Assembly (NCBI RefSeq): GCF_016583625.1 | Contig: NZ_NRRN01000018.1 | Location: 1 to 56,978, forward strand | Direction: 5' to 3' | From: Halorhodospira abdelmalekii | GTDB lineage: Bacteria > Pseudomonadota > Gammaproteobacteria > Nitrococcales > Halorhodospiraceae | Length of the DNA stretch: 56,978 bases | Shown here: positions 38,509 to 47,305 of the stretch, piece by piece | Numbering within the stretch: the first letter of the stretch is position 1 | Layout of the letters: every line of letters begins with the position of its first letter | Program-made: the position numbers and the translations under genes | The notes under the pieces: model-generated | Seen by the model: the letters and a program-made list of their open reading frames with translations, nothing else | Told to the model about the DNA's origin: nothing | The model's database searches: none

Positions 38509-39651
38509 ATGAGCGGCAAGAGGGCGATTAAGATGGCTTCGCAGCTTTCGCGGCGAGTAGTGCGCGGGTTGGTGCTGGGCGGCTTGCTGACGCTGGGCCT
38601 GGTTGCGGCCAGTGCGGCGGCGGCGGAGCGAATCAAAGACATCGCCTCGGTGGCTGGGGTGCGGAGCAATCAGCTGGTCGGCTACGGCCTGGTGGTTGGA
38701 CTTGATGGTACGGGGGATAACGCCCCGTTTACCGAGCAGAGCGTGCGCTCGATGCTGGCGGAGATGGGGGTTAATATTCCGCACGACGTCAATCCGCAGT
38801 CGGATAATACCGCGGCCGTTATCGTAACCGCCGAGCTTCCGGCCTTCGTGCGCGAGGGGCAGCAGATTGATGTCAAGGTCTCTTCGCTGGGGAACGCCGA
38901 TAGCCTGCAGGGGGGAGAGTTGTTGATGACCCCGCTGCGTGGCTCGGATGGGCGGGTCTACGCCGTTGCCCAAGGCGGGGTGATCGTCGGCGGTTTTGGC
39001 GCCGAGAACACCGAATTGCCGGTCGAAAACCACCTTGGCGGGAGTATTCCGCGCGGAGCCATGGTCGAGCGCTCGATCGAGAGCGGTTTTGGTGATCGCG
39101 GTGAGCTGGTCTTCAATCTGCACAATCCCGACTTCACGACCGCGCGCCGGATGGCCGAGGTGATCAATCACCACCTTGGTCCCAACACCGCCCGCGCGAG
39201 TGATGCCGGTTCGGTGCGGGTGCGGGCGCCAGCCGATGCCAATCAGCGGGTCAGCTTCATCTCTTATCTTGAGGAATTGCACGTCGAACCGGGTGAGGCG
39301 CCAGCGCGGGTGATCGTCAATTCGCGCACCGGCACCATCGTGATGGGGGCGCGGGTTCGGGTGCGGCCAGCGGCAGTCAGCCACGGCAACTTAACAGTTG
39401 CCATTGGGGCCGCCCCAGCGCAGCAGGTCGCCGCCGCCCCGCCTGGGCTCGATGAGCCGGTCTTGGCGCCGAATGAGGAATTCGGCGATGTCGAAGGCGG
39501 CAACCCGGCTTTCGTCTTCGAGCCGGGGGCCGATCTCAACGAGATCGTCGATGCTATCAATAGCGTCGGTGCTGGCCCCGGCGATCTGATCGCTATCCTT
39601 GAGGCGCTGAAGCGAGCTGGAGCGCTGCGCGCTGAGTTGACCGTGATCTAA
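38509..39651 (+). CDS. flgI: Flagellar P-ring protein FlgI
   Basis: Forms the peptidoglycan-layer ring around the rod, with help from FlgA. ATG at 38509 with GAGGAG upstream gives 380 residues: signal peptide ending AASAAAA, then ERIKDIASVAGVRSNQLVGY, GLDGTGDNAPFT, NIPHDVNPQSDNTAAVIVTA, VNSRTGTIVMGARVRV and the C-terminal LIAILEALKRAGALRAEL. The longer frame (from 38317) overlaps flgH and is not used. Confidence 0.95.
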   Translation: MSGKRAIKMASQLSRRVVRGLVLGGLLTLGLVAASAAAAERIKDIASVAGVRSNQLVGYGLVVGLDGTGDNAPFTEQSVRSMLAEMGVNIPHDVNPQSDNTAAVIVTAELPAFVREGQQIDVKVSSLGNADSLQGGELLMTPLRGSDGRVYAVAQGGVIVGGFGAENTELPVENHLGGSIPRGAMVERSIESGFGDRGELVFNLHNPDFTTARRMAEVINHHLGPNTARASDAGSVRVRAPADANQRVSFISYLEELHVEPGEAPARVIVNSRTGTIVMGARVRVRPAAVSHGNLTVAIGAAPAQQVAAAPPGLDEPVLAPNEEFGDVEGGNPAFVFEPGADLNEIVDAINSVGAGPGDLIAILEALKRAGALRAELTVI

Positions 39652-39799
39652 AACAAAAGCTGACCTTGGCCGGAGGTGTGGTCCTCGCTATGGGGCCGGG
39701 ACCGCATCTTCGGCTCGGAGCAGCGGTGAGACCGGTGTATGTCAGTGGTGTATATTGGTGGGGACGAAGGCAGTGAGCCGACGATAGCGGGGGCAGGCG

Positions 39800-40819
39800 A
39801 TGCGTGAGGCAGGGAGCTTAGGCAACGCGATTGATCCGCAGGGCCTGCACCAGCTGCGTGGGCGGTTGCAGCAGCCGACTGAGCAGGATCTGCGTGAGGT
39901 CGCGCAGCAGTTCGAAGCGGTCTTCGTTGAAATGATGCTCAAGCAGATGCGCGCTGCGACCCCTGGCGATAGTTTCTTCGGCGGCAACGCCGAGGAGACC
40001 TACCGCAGCCTCTTCGATCGGCAAGTCGCGTTGCAGATGGCCCGGGGTCAAGGGATGGGGCTGGCGCCGATGATCGAGGAGCAGTTGCGGGCTAACGCCG
40101 GTTTTGAGACCGATCAGGTTCACGGTGGCCCGCGTGAACTCTCCGATTACCGCCGTGCGCCGGTTCCAGCGGCCGTGGCGGTGCGGCGTGGTGAGCCGGC
40201 TGATGGGGTGACCGAGGAGGGGGCAGCGGCTCTGCAACGGGCCGCGCCGGCTAAGCGGGCGGAGCCGTCCGAGCCGACGGCGGGTGGGCTCGGAGGCAAA
40301 GGGACGGCGTGGAGTAGCCCGCGTGAATTTGTGGCTGATATCGCCCCGGCAGCTCGTCAGGCTGCGGAGCGCTTGGGCGTGCCTGCCGTGGCCCTGGTGG
40401 CGCAAGCGGCGTTGGAGACTGGCTGGGGACAGCACGTTATTCAAGATGGCAGCGGGCGCAGCTCGCATAACCTGTTCAACATCAAAGCGCATACCGCGGC
40501 CTGGCAGGGAGATTCGGTACGGGTGCCGACCTTGGAGTACCGGGGCGGTATTCCGCAGCGTGAGATGGCCGATTTTCGTGCCTACGCATCGGTTGATGAG
40601 AGCTTTGCCGACTATGTCGACTTCCTTGAGCGCAACCCGCGTTATCAGCAGGCTTTACTGGCCGGCGACGATCCGCGGCAGTTTGTGCGCGCCCTACAAG
40701 AGGCTGGCTATGCTACGGATCCGGCCTACGCCGACAAGCTTGAGCGGATCATGGCGCTGGATGGTGAGCATGGCTACGGTGTCTGGGCCGGTGGTGAACT
40801 GCTCAAGATTTCCGAGTGA
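39800..40819 (+). CDS. flgJ: Flagellar rod cap and muramidase FlgJ
   Basis: Clears peptidoglycan and caps the rod. The N-terminal rod-cap domain (about residues 25-110, with FEAVFVEMMLKQMR and ETYRSLFDRQVALQMA) is joined by a low-complexity linker to a C-terminal glucosaminidase domain (about 175-330) with AQAALETGWGQHV carrying the catalytic Glu, followed by NLFNIKA. 339 residues. Bacteria lacking this domain use a separate lytic enzyme, so both functions are here. Confidence 0.95.
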   Translation: MREAGSLGNAIDPQGLHQLRGRLQQPTEQDLREVAQQFEAVFVEMMLKQMRAATPGDSFFGGNAEETYRSLFDRQVALQMARGQGMGLAPMIEEQLRANAGFETDQVHGGPRELSDYRRAPVPAAVAVRRGEPADGVTEEGAAALQRAAPAKRAEPSEPTAGGLGGKGTAWSSPREFVADIAPAARQAAERLGVPAVALVAQAALETGWGQHVIQDGSGRSSHNLFNIKAHTAAWQGDSVRVPTLEYRGGIPQREMADFRAYASVDESFADYVDFLERNPRYQQALLAGDDPRQFVRALQEAGYATDPAYADKLERIMALDGEHGYGVWAGGELLKISE

Positions 40820-40876
40820 GTGACGACAAATTAGCTGAGGGTCGGTGGGTTCGGCGGCCTCATAGGGATCAGAGCT

Positions 40877-43048
40877 ATGGCGGATATACTCAATACGGGC
40901 ATTTCGGGGCTGCGCGCGTCGCAACGCGGGTTGTCGACGACCTCGCATAACATCTCCAATGTCAATACAGACGGGTTTAGCCGGCAGCGCGTCGAGCAGG
41001 ATACGACGACGCCGCGCTACTTTGCCCGCGGGGCGATTGGGACCGGTGCGCAGATTCAGACGATTCAGCGCTTGAGCGAAGAGTCGCGGGTTGAAGCGCT
41101 GCGGCGCAACCACGCCGAGTTTGAACGGCTCGATAATCTGCGCGAGATGGTCGCTCGCGTCGATGATCTGGTTGCCGACAAGGACGCCGGGTTGAGTCCA
41201 GCCCTTAGGCAGTTCTTTGATGCGGTCGAGGAGGTCGCCAACGACCCGTCGAACACCGTCACCCGGCAGCTCATGCTAACCCGTGGGCAGGCGCTGGTCG
41301 ATCGTTTCGGAACGATGGATAACCGCCTCAGTGAGCTTGAACACGACGTTGAGCGGCGGGTGGCACAAAAGACGGAACACGTCAACGCCCTGGGTGAGTC
41401 GATCGCCGAGTTGAATAACGAGATTCGCCGCCGCTGGCATAACCCGCAGCGGCCTCCGAACGATCTACTTGATCAGCGCGATGAGAAGATACGGCAGCTG
41501 TCAGAGCTCGTGGCCGTGCGGGTGATCGGCCAGGATGACGGATCGCTGAACGTCAGTGTCGGTACCGGGCAGCCGCTGGTCACTGGGGATCGACACAACG
41601 ACCTTAAGGTCGTCGGTAACCCCTACGACGGCGCGCGTGCTGAGCTGGCGATGCAGATCGGCGATCGCGAAGTCCGCGTGACCGATCGGATTCGCGGCGG
41701 TTCACTCGGGGGGCTGATTGAGTTCCGTGATGGCGTGCTCGATAAGACGCGGGATGAGATCGGGCGGGTGGCGACTGCGCTGGCAACCGAGCTCAACACC
41801 CAGCATAGGCGCGGTGTGCAGTTCGACAGTGGCGAGCCGCGGCCGGGGCGGGACTTCTTCCAGGTCGGCAAAGTGCAGGTTCAAAGTCACCGCGATAATC
41901 GCGGCAGCGCGGTGCCGCAGGTCACGATCGACGACGATAACGTGAGTCAGCTTAAGCGCGAAAACTACGAACTGCGCTACGATGGCTCGCGCGAGCAGTG
42001 GCATTTGCGGGCTGATAGCGGTCAGCGCTGGGTGCTTGGTGAGGACGTGCAGGCCGATGCCGACGGTCGCTATCGACTCAACGGGTTACAGATTGAAGTG
42101 CCGTCGCCGCGGCAGGCGGCCCTTCTTGGCGAAACGGCTGAAGATGGCGATCGCTTCCGCATTGAGCCGACCCGGGCGGGAGCCTCGGGGATCGATACCT
42201 TGCTCTCGCGCCCCGCTCAAGTTGCAGCCGCCGCCCCGGCCCTAACCGGTGAGGCCGTGAGCGCCGAAGGCCAGAGCAGCAACACCGGGCGGGGACGGAT
42301 CGGCCCCCCTGAGGTCGGTGATATGGCCGGGGTGTTGCGCGCTCTGGAGGATGACGGACCGCTGCGCCGCGGGATCTTCCTGGAGTACACGGTGAACCCG
42401 GACGGAGAGCGCTACTTCCAGCTCTATGTCGGTGATGAGCCGGTTCCGAATGCGCGTTTCCCCTATAATCCGGACGATCCAGAGCGGGGCCAGGAGATTG
42501 ATCTCAGTGAGAAGGTCAACTCGGAGTATGTTCATTTTCCTGGCGTCGACGGCGAGGGGCGGCAGGAGATGGCGCGGTTGTTGGGCGGCGGCAGCAGCGG
42601 CGATGAGTCTGAACGTCTCCGTTTGCTTTCCGAAGATCTCCCTGCCGAGCTCGATGTGACCGTGCGCATTTCCGGGGCTCCCGATCCGGGCGATCGCTTC
42701 CAGATCACTGGCAATTACGACGGCATTGGCGATAATACCAACGCTTTGCGTATGGCCGAACTGATGGATCAGTCGCTTATGGACGACGGCAACAGCACCT
42801 TCCAGGAGGCTTACAGCGCCATGGTCGGTGATATCGGCGCCTACAGCCAGCGCATACAGACCAATCGCGATGCCCAGCAGACGCTGCTGCGCCAGGCCGA
42901 AGAGCACTGGGAGGAGCTCTCTGGGGTCAATCTCGACGAGGAAGCGGCCAACATGATGGAGTATCAACAAGCCTACCAGGCCGCTGCGCAGATCATTGCC
43001 AGCGCCGATCAGGTCTTTCAGGAACTCCTCAACTCGGTGCGTCGCTAG
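40877..43048 (+). CDS. flgK: Hook-filament junction protein FlgK (HAP1)
   Basis: First junction protein between hook and filament, exported with FlgN. The N-terminus ILNTGISGLRASQRGLSTT and SHNISNVNTDGFSRQRVE and the C-terminal helix with GVNLDEEAANMMEYQQAYQA are standard. The middle is long, so the whole is 723 residues against about 550 in E. coli; the extra sequence has acidic segments but no family I recognise. FliC-like D0 domains at both ends are intact. Confidence 0.95.
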   Translation: MADILNTGISGLRASQRGLSTTSHNISNVNTDGFSRQRVEQDTTTPRYFARGAIGTGAQIQTIQRLSEESRVEALRRNHAEFERLDNLREMVARVDDLVADKDAGLSPALRQFFDAVEEVANDPSNTVTRQLMLTRGQALVDRFGTMDNRLSELEHDVERRVAQKTEHVNALGESIAELNNEIRRRWHNPQRPPNDLLDQRDEKIRQLSELVAVRVIGQDDGSLNVSVGTGQPLVTGDRHNDLKVVGNPYDGARAELAMQIGDREVRVTDRIRGGSLGGLIEFRDGVLDKTRDEIGRVATALATELNTQHRRGVQFDSGEPRPGRDFFQVGKVQVQSHRDNRGSAVPQVTIDDDNVSQLKRENYELRYDGSREQWHLRADSGQRWVLGEDVQADADGRYRLNGLQIEVPSPRQAALLGETAEDGDRFRIEPTRAGASGIDTLLSRPAQVAAAAPALTGEAVSAEGQSSNTGRGRIGPPEVGDMAGVLRALEDDGPLRRGIFLEYTVNPDGERYFQLYVGDEPVPNARFPYNPDDPERGQEIDLSEKVNSEYVHFPGVDGEGRQEMARLLGGGSSGDESERLRLLSEDLPAELDVTVRISGAPDPGDRFQITGNYDGIGDNTNALRMAELMDQSLMDDGNSTFQEAYSAMVGDIGAYSQRIQTNRDAQQTLLRQAEEHWEELSGVNLDEEAANMMEYQQAYQAAAQIIASADQVFQELLNSVRR

Positions 43049-43058
43049 GAGGTAAGCC

Positions 43059-44423
43059 GTGCGGGTATCGACCAGCCACGTCTATAACACCGGCGTGCAG
43101 AACATGAGCGGCCAGCAGACGGCGCTCAATGAGAGCCAGAATCAGCTCTCGAGTGGACGGCGTGTGTTGCGGCCCTCGGACGATCCCTCTTCGGCCGCTC
43201 GGGTGCTCGACTTAGAGCGCACCGTCTCCTCGATTGAGCGGTTCAACCGCAACGGCGATATGGCGCGCAACCGTCTCTCAATGTCCGAAGGCGCGATCGA
43301 TCAGGCGAGCCACCACTTACAGCGGATTCGTGAGTTGACGGTTCAGGCGGCAAACGATTCGCAGGATCGGCAGACACGCGCCTACATCGCTACGGAGATT
43401 CGCGAGCGCTACGATCAGCTGATGCAGGTGGCCAACAGCACCGATGGCAATGGCGAGTATCTCTTTGCTGGTGCGAAGACGCGCACCCGGCCTTTTAATA
43501 TGCAGCCTGATGGCCGGGTCGAGTACCACGGTGATCAAAACACCCGCAAGGTGCGAGTGGGTCCCGGGCGCTCGATGGCGGTCGACCACTCCGGGTTCTC
43601 CACCTTCATGAAGGTGCCGAACGGCAATGGTCACTTCCAGGCCTACGAGAATGTAGAAAACCGTGGCAGCGGTGTGGTTACCGTGGTTGATCAGGGGGTG
43701 CGTCGGCTCGATCCGCAGTACGACTACCGGCTGCGTTTTATCGAGGATGATGATGGCGATCTACGCTACGCGATTGAGCGCCGTCAGGATAGCACCGACT
43801 CCTGGGAGAGCGTTCATCCAGCTTCCGGTGCGGCCCTTGCGGATGATGGTGATGGATCAGAGGAGGGAGCGGCTAGGGCCAGGGGTATGGAGGAGCCCCG
43901 GGAGAGGGGGGAAGGTGCGGCGAGAAGCCTGGAGGCCGAGCCGGAAGCGCGCGGCGGTATCGAAGACTACCCGCGCTATAGGCCCGGGAGCGCCATTGAG
44001 ATCGAGGAGGGGGTGCGTGTCCAGGTCGATGGGGAGCCAGAGCACGGTGACACCTTCACGGTCTCGACCAGTCGCCCGCAGTCGATCTTCGATACAGTGC
44101 ATCAGCTGGTGCATGCCCTTGAGGAGCAGGGGCAGGGGGCTGGTTTTCGCAATTCGGTCAACCGCGCGCTCGGGGATATCGATCTCGCGTTAGAGAATAT
44201 GTTCCACACGCGTGCCGAAGTGGGGGCGCGGCTCTCGACCCTCGATACCGAGCGGGCGAGTAACCACGCCGCCTTGGTTGATCTGCACGGCACCATCTCC
44301 TCGGAAGAGGATCTCGATTACGCCGAGGCGACGGGCCGCTTCCACAAGCAGCTCACCGGCCTAGAGGCCGCGCAGGCGACCTTCGGCAGGGTTCAAAATC
44401 TAAGTCTTTTCAATTATCTATAG
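43059..44423 (+). CDS. flgL: Hook-filament junction protein FlgL (HAP3)
   Basis: Second junction protein, exported with FlgN. GTG start ten bases after flgK. The N-terminal flagellin-like domain (QNQLSSGRRVLRPSDDPSSA, LTVQAANDS) and the C-terminal half of D0/D1 (VGARLSTLDTER) are clear. 454 residues against about 315-400 elsewhere; residues near 260-320 are an Arg/Glu/Asp/Gly-rich, low-complexity insertion (including GSEEGAARARGMEEPRERGE). It is in frame and starts after the HPASGAALADDGD segment. Confidence 0.93.
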   Translation: MRVSTSHVYNTGVQNMSGQQTALNESQNQLSSGRRVLRPSDDPSSAARVLDLERTVSSIERFNRNGDMARNRLSMSEGAIDQASHHLQRIRELTVQAANDSQDRQTRAYIATEIRERYDQLMQVANSTDGNGEYLFAGAKTRTRPFNMQPDGRVEYHGDQNTRKVRVGPGRSMAVDHSGFSTFMKVPNGNGHFQAYENVENRGSGVVTVVDQGVRRLDPQYDYRLRFIEDDDGDLRYAIERRQDSTDSWESVHPASGAALADDGDGSEEGAARARGMEEPRERGEGAARSLEAEPEARGGIEDYPRYRPGSAIEIEEGVRVQVDGEPEHGDTFTVSTSRPQSIFDTVHQLVHALEEQGQGAGFRNSVNRALGDIDLALENMFHTRAEVGARLSTLDTERASNHAALVDLHGTISSEEDLDYAEATGRFHKQLTGLEAAQATFGRVQNLSLFNYL

Positions 44424-44437
44424 AGGCTTCTGGGCGG

Positions 44438-45064
44438 CTAGCGCTGTCGCCGCCACTCCTCGGCCTCGCGCCGTGCGCGCTCAATCCCGCCGCTTAAGAA
44501 CTCAGGTCCGAAGAGCCAGCGCACACCGAGGTTTACGCTGTAGAGGCGTTCGTTGCTGCTGCTAAAGCAGTTCTCGGTGCCTGAGTAGCAGAGCGCACTC
44601 AATGTGACGAGGGTGCTTGAGCCGGTTCGAATGCCCAGTTCGGCACCATAGGCCAGATCGATCTCCGTTTGCTTCCCGTTGCCCTGCTGCCAGTCGATGC
44701 TATAGCTGCTCACGCCGCCCATGATGTCGAAGTGGCAGTCGGCGCCGTGGTAAAGCGAAAGACCGACCAGCGTGGTGTGGGTCCAGTCCAGTTTGGCTTC
44801 AGTGCCGGCCACCTCATCGCTGCGCCCCGTCGCGATACGCGCCTCGACGCGGACAACAGGGGTTTGGCGGCGAACCATACCGATGACAGCGGCGATGCTG
44901 TAGGCGTCGTACACGGTCTCCTCATCTGCTTGCAAGTACCACTTGCCGGCGTCGAATCCACCGTAGAGGTTGTGCTGGTAGTAGACCCGTTCGGCTGCCG
45001 CCGGAGTGGCCAGGATGCAGCCACCAGCTAGTGCAATCAGAATTGTTAAGCAGCGACGTCCCAT
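44438..45064 (-). CDS. Outer-membrane beta-barrel protein, function unknown, sigma-28 controlled
   Basis: A 208-residue protein from the ATG at 45064 (AGGAGG just upstream). A signal peptide (MGRRCLTILIALAGGC..ATPAAA) leads to about eight alternating hydrophobic strands: KWYLQADEETVYDAYSIAAV, PVVRVEARIATG, HTTLVGLSLYHG, FDIMGGVSSYSIDW, AYGAELGIRTGSS, TLVTLSALCYSG and LYSVNLGVRWLF, the last ending in a C-terminal aromatic as in barrel proteins. Three cysteines (ADCHFD, ALCYS, ENCFSS) follow the signal peptide. No specific family recognised; OMP beta-barrel (PF13505-like) is my nearest guess. After the last strand a charged helix of about 20 residues remains. A sigma-28 promoter directly upstream puts it in the flagellar class III regulon. 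Confidence 0.8.
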   Translation of the reverse strand: MGRRCLTILIALAGGCILATPAAAERVYYQHNLYGGFDAGKWYLQADEETVYDAYSIAAVIGMVRRQTPVVRVEARIATGRSDEVAGTEAKLDWTHTTLVGLSLYHGADCHFDIMGGVSSYSIDWQQGNGKQTEIDLAYGAELGIRTGSSTLVTLSALCYSGTENCFSSSNERLYSVNLGVRWLFGPEFLSGGIERARREAEEWRRQR

Positions 45065-45111
45065 GCCTCCTCTCCCTGCTCTCCCTGGTGTGTAAACGCT
45101 CATCCCCCCTT

Positions 45112-45138
45112 TTATCGGCAGCCACTGCCAGCTCTTGA
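45112..45138 (-). promoter_or_regulatory. Sigma-28 promoter of the beta-barrel gene
   Basis: On the minus strand, TCAA (45135-45138), 15 bases, then a perfect GCCGATAA (45112-45119). The ATG is about 48 bases downstream of the -10 element. Confidence 0.82.
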
Positions 45139-45170
45139 TTGCGCGCGGCAAGGCGGCAAACGGCATCCTT

Positions 45171-45188
45171 GCGGAAAAAAAATGCCCC
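45171..45188. promoter_or_regulatory. Palindrome GCGGAA-N6-TGCCCC (proposed FleR-like operator)
   Basis: GCGGAA, six A, TGCCCC. It lies 33 bases upstream of the beta-barrel sigma-28 -35 box. The first 16 bases repeat with one mismatch at 45331-45346, exactly 160 bases away. The A-tract may alternatively act as an UP-like element. Confidence 0.5.
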
Positions 45189-45330
45189 CCGCAGCCGGAA
45201 AACGGTTTCCCTTTGCCGGCAGTTCGTGGCATGCTGTCCATGCCCAGGGTAAAGGCGACCAGTCTGCCCGCAGGTGCGGGCGATACGCGCGGTGTGCGAG
45301 CGGAAGCGCGAAGTACAAGGTCGCCGTCTG

Positions 45331-45348
45331 GCGGAAAAAAATTGCCGG
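45331..45348. promoter_or_regulatory. Palindrome GCGGAA-N6-TGCCGG (proposed FleR-like operator)
   Basis: GCGGAA, AAAAAT, TGCCGG, ending nine bases before the fliC1 sigma-28 -35 box. Same spacing as the sites at flgB and the FleR-like gene, but with a less perfect right arm. Confidence 0.5.
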
Positions 45349-45356
45349 CAAGGGGG

Positions 45357-45383
45357 TTAAGGATTGCCGCTTGCGGCCGATAG
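45357..45383 (+). promoter_or_regulatory. fliC: Sigma-28 promoter of the first flagellin gene
   Basis: TTAA (45357-45360), 15 bases, then GCCGATAG (45376-45383). The leader to the ATG is about 85 bases. Confidence 0.85.
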
Positions 45384-45472
45384 GGAAGGTGAAGGCGGAA
45401 GTGGGGTGCTCATGAGCGGCAGTCAGTCGCCGCCCTGGCCTTCTCGGCAACCGAAGTGAGAGGAGAAGAGCT

Positions 45473-46879
45473 ATGGCACAGGTCATCAACACCAATATTG
45501 CGTCGCTGACAGGTCAGCGGCATTTGAACGCGTCACAGGCCGATCAGCAGCAGGCCTTGGAGCGTCTGTCCTCGGGTAAACGCATCAACTCGGCTTCGGA
45601 TGACGCCGCCGGCCTTGCGATCAGCGAGCGCTTCACTTCGCAGATCAACGGCATGCGGCAGGCTGAGCGGAATGCCAACGACGGCATCTCCTTTGCCCAG
45701 ACTGCAGAAGGGGCGATGGAGGAGATGGGCAACCTGCTGCAGCGGGTGCGTGAGCTGGCCGTGCAGTCGGCAAACGACACCAATACCGCGGCAGATCGTC
45801 GCGCGCTGGATGCCGAGGTGCAGCAGGCGATCATGGAGATCGACCGGATTGCCCAGACGACGCAGTTCAACAATCAGAACGTGCTCGACGGTTCGCTGCG
45901 TGAGCTGGTCTTCCAGGTCGGTGCCAACCGAGCGCAGAGCATCAACGTGGCGGGTCTGGACGTTCGCGGGCACAACCTGGGTGCGGAGATCCTCGACGGT
46001 CGTGCGGTTGAGCGCGAGCTGACCGACGGCAGTTACGGTGATCTCGGCTTCGAGGGCAGCTTCAGCATCAATGGGGTCAGCATCAGCGTTGATGATGCCC
46101 GTGAGGTCTCCGATATTGTCGACCGCATCAACGCAGCCGCTGGCGGAACCGGAGTACAGGCCTTCCGGGCCGACCGCGCTGAGAGTCAGGTCTTTGATTT
46201 TACCTCACCAGCGGATGGTGGATCGATCTCGATTAACGGCACGCGGGTTGGTGTCGGTTCCGAGGCGACTCTGCAAGAATTCGTCGATGAGGTTAACCGG
46301 GCCTCTCAGGACACTGGTGTTCGAGCGGTTGCTGCCGGCGATGATGCGGTGCAGTTCATCTCCGAGTCGGACTTCCGCATTGAGGCAGGTGACAACAATC
46401 CCATCGGGCTAGAGGACGACGCAGCGGTTCGTTTTGAGCGTGGCGTGCAGCTGGCCACCAGTGTCGATCGGCCGATTGCTCTCGGCGGTGACGCTGATCT
46501 GCTGACTGAGTTGGGGCTGGCTGATGAGGGCGGCGAACTGATTCAGTCGGGGACCACCACGGTCAGCGGTCCGAACGCCCTGGATGTAACGACCCGTCAG
46601 AGTGCCGACGACGCCATCCGGACCGTCGATTTTGCACTGGGTCGGATCAACGAGGCGCGTGCTGACCTCGGTGCTATTCAGAACCGTTTCGAGGCGACCA
46701 CCAGCAATTTGCAGAACGTCACCGAGAACATGGAGGCTTCTCGTTCGCGCATCCTTGATGCCGACTTCGCTCGCGAGAGTGCCGAGATGACTCGGGCGGA
46801 TGTCCTGCAGCAAGCTGGCACGTCGGTGTTGGCGCAAGCCAACCAGAGTCCGCAAAGCGTGTTGGCGCTGTTGCAATGA
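45473..46879 (+). CDS. fliC: Flagellin 1
   Basis: Main filament subunit, 468 residues. D0/D1 ends are intact: MAQVINTNIASLTGQRHLNA at the N-terminus with QALERLSSGKRINSASDDAA, and the C-terminal ADVLQQAGTSVLAQANQSP then SVLALLQ. The central region contains two Flagellin_IN-type motifs (SFSINGVSISVDDAREV and GSISINGTRVGVGSE), each followed by a short helix, forming the outward-facing D2-like part. AGAGGAGAAG precedes the ATG. Strongly acidic surface. Close paralogue of flagellin 2. Confidence 0.97.
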   Translation: MAQVINTNIASLTGQRHLNASQADQQQALERLSSGKRINSASDDAAGLAISERFTSQINGMRQAERNANDGISFAQTAEGAMEEMGNLLQRVRELAVQSANDTNTAADRRALDAEVQQAIMEIDRIAQTTQFNNQNVLDGSLRELVFQVGANRAQSINVAGLDVRGHNLGAEILDGRAVERELTDGSYGDLGFEGSFSINGVSISVDDAREVSDIVDRINAAAGGTGVQAFRADRAESQVFDFTSPADGGSISINGTRVGVGSEATLQEFVDEVNRASQDTGVRAVAAGDDAVQFISESDFRIEAGDNNPIGLEDDAAVRFERGVQLATSVDRPIALGGDADLLTELGLADEGGELIQSGTTTVSGPNALDVTTRQSADDAIRTVDFALGRINEARADLGAIQNRFEATTSNLQNVTENMEASRSRILDADFARESAEMTRADVLQQAGTSVLAQANQSPQSVLALLQ

Positions 46880-46890
46880 AGAGCGGGCGA

Positions 46891-46921
46891 GCAGGGCCCG
46901 ACTTGACCCCTCGGGCCCTGC
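46891..46921 (+). terminator. Stem-loop after flagellin 1
   Basis: GCAGGGCCCGA and TCGGGCCCTGC form a perfect 11-bp stem around a 9-base loop. No strong T-run follows, so it may stabilise or terminate the transcript; the position, 12 bases after the stop, fits either. Confidence 0.6.
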
Positions 46922-47177
46922 GAGCCGTGCGGAGTTTGTTGATGGTTGATCGCCTGTAAGCTGTGACTTCTAGCTGCTTCTGAAGGGTGGTGCCTCCGAA
47001 GAGGTGGCTAGGATAAGAGGGAGGAGAGGCGTTTAGGTAGAGAGGAGAGGTACCTGAAGCCGAAGGATCCGTTGCCGGGTGGTGCAGGGCTGAGGCTGGA
47101 TTAGAAAGATCCCTGGCCCGCTATGCTGGCTGCAGTCTGAAGGCCGCTGATGGTGGCGCGGCGTTTGTCCGTGCCAC

Positions 47178-47204
47178 TAAAGCTTTCGATGCGGGCGCCG
47201 ATAC
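47178..47204 (+). promoter_or_regulatory. fliC: Sigma-28 promoter of the second flagellin gene
   Basis: TAAA (47178-47181), 15 bases, then GCCGATAC (47197-47204): consensus at the -35 and seven of eight at the -10. The leader to the ATG is about 95 bases. Confidence 0.9.
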
Positions 47205-47305
47205 GTTTGGGCAAGAGCGCGGGCTGTTGTCCAGGCGGTGTAGGCCCGCGTTGGGGTCAGCGGATTAGGCGTCCTTGAGAGGCGCCGGACTTAAGGAGAC
47301 GGGTC

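Larger units (their letters stand above)
45065..45472. other. 408-base divergent regulatory gap between beta-barrel gene and fliC1
   Basis: No gene found. It holds a sigma-28 promoter for each divergent gene (45112-45138 minus; 45357-45383 plus), two copies of the GCGGAA-N6-TGCC palindrome (45171-45188 and 45331-45348), a GGAAAACGGTTTCC near-palindrome at about 45199-45212, and a GCCCGCA-GG-TGCGGGC hairpin at 45266-45281. Confidence 0.75.
46880..47305. other. 426-base gap between the two flagellin genes
   Basis: No gene found. It contains a long stem-loop directly after flagellin 1 and a sigma-28 promoter before flagellin 2. The rest is purine-rich in the first half (GGAGGAGAGG-type stretches at about 47020-47060) and has no other recognisable signal. 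Confidence 0.7.

Noticed and set aside
45065-45472. A sigma-54 promoter for the first flagellin
   Set aside because: I searched for GG-N10-GC. The nearest candidates, at about 45227 and 45329, have 12 bases between GG and GC, so I rely on the sigma-28 promoter.
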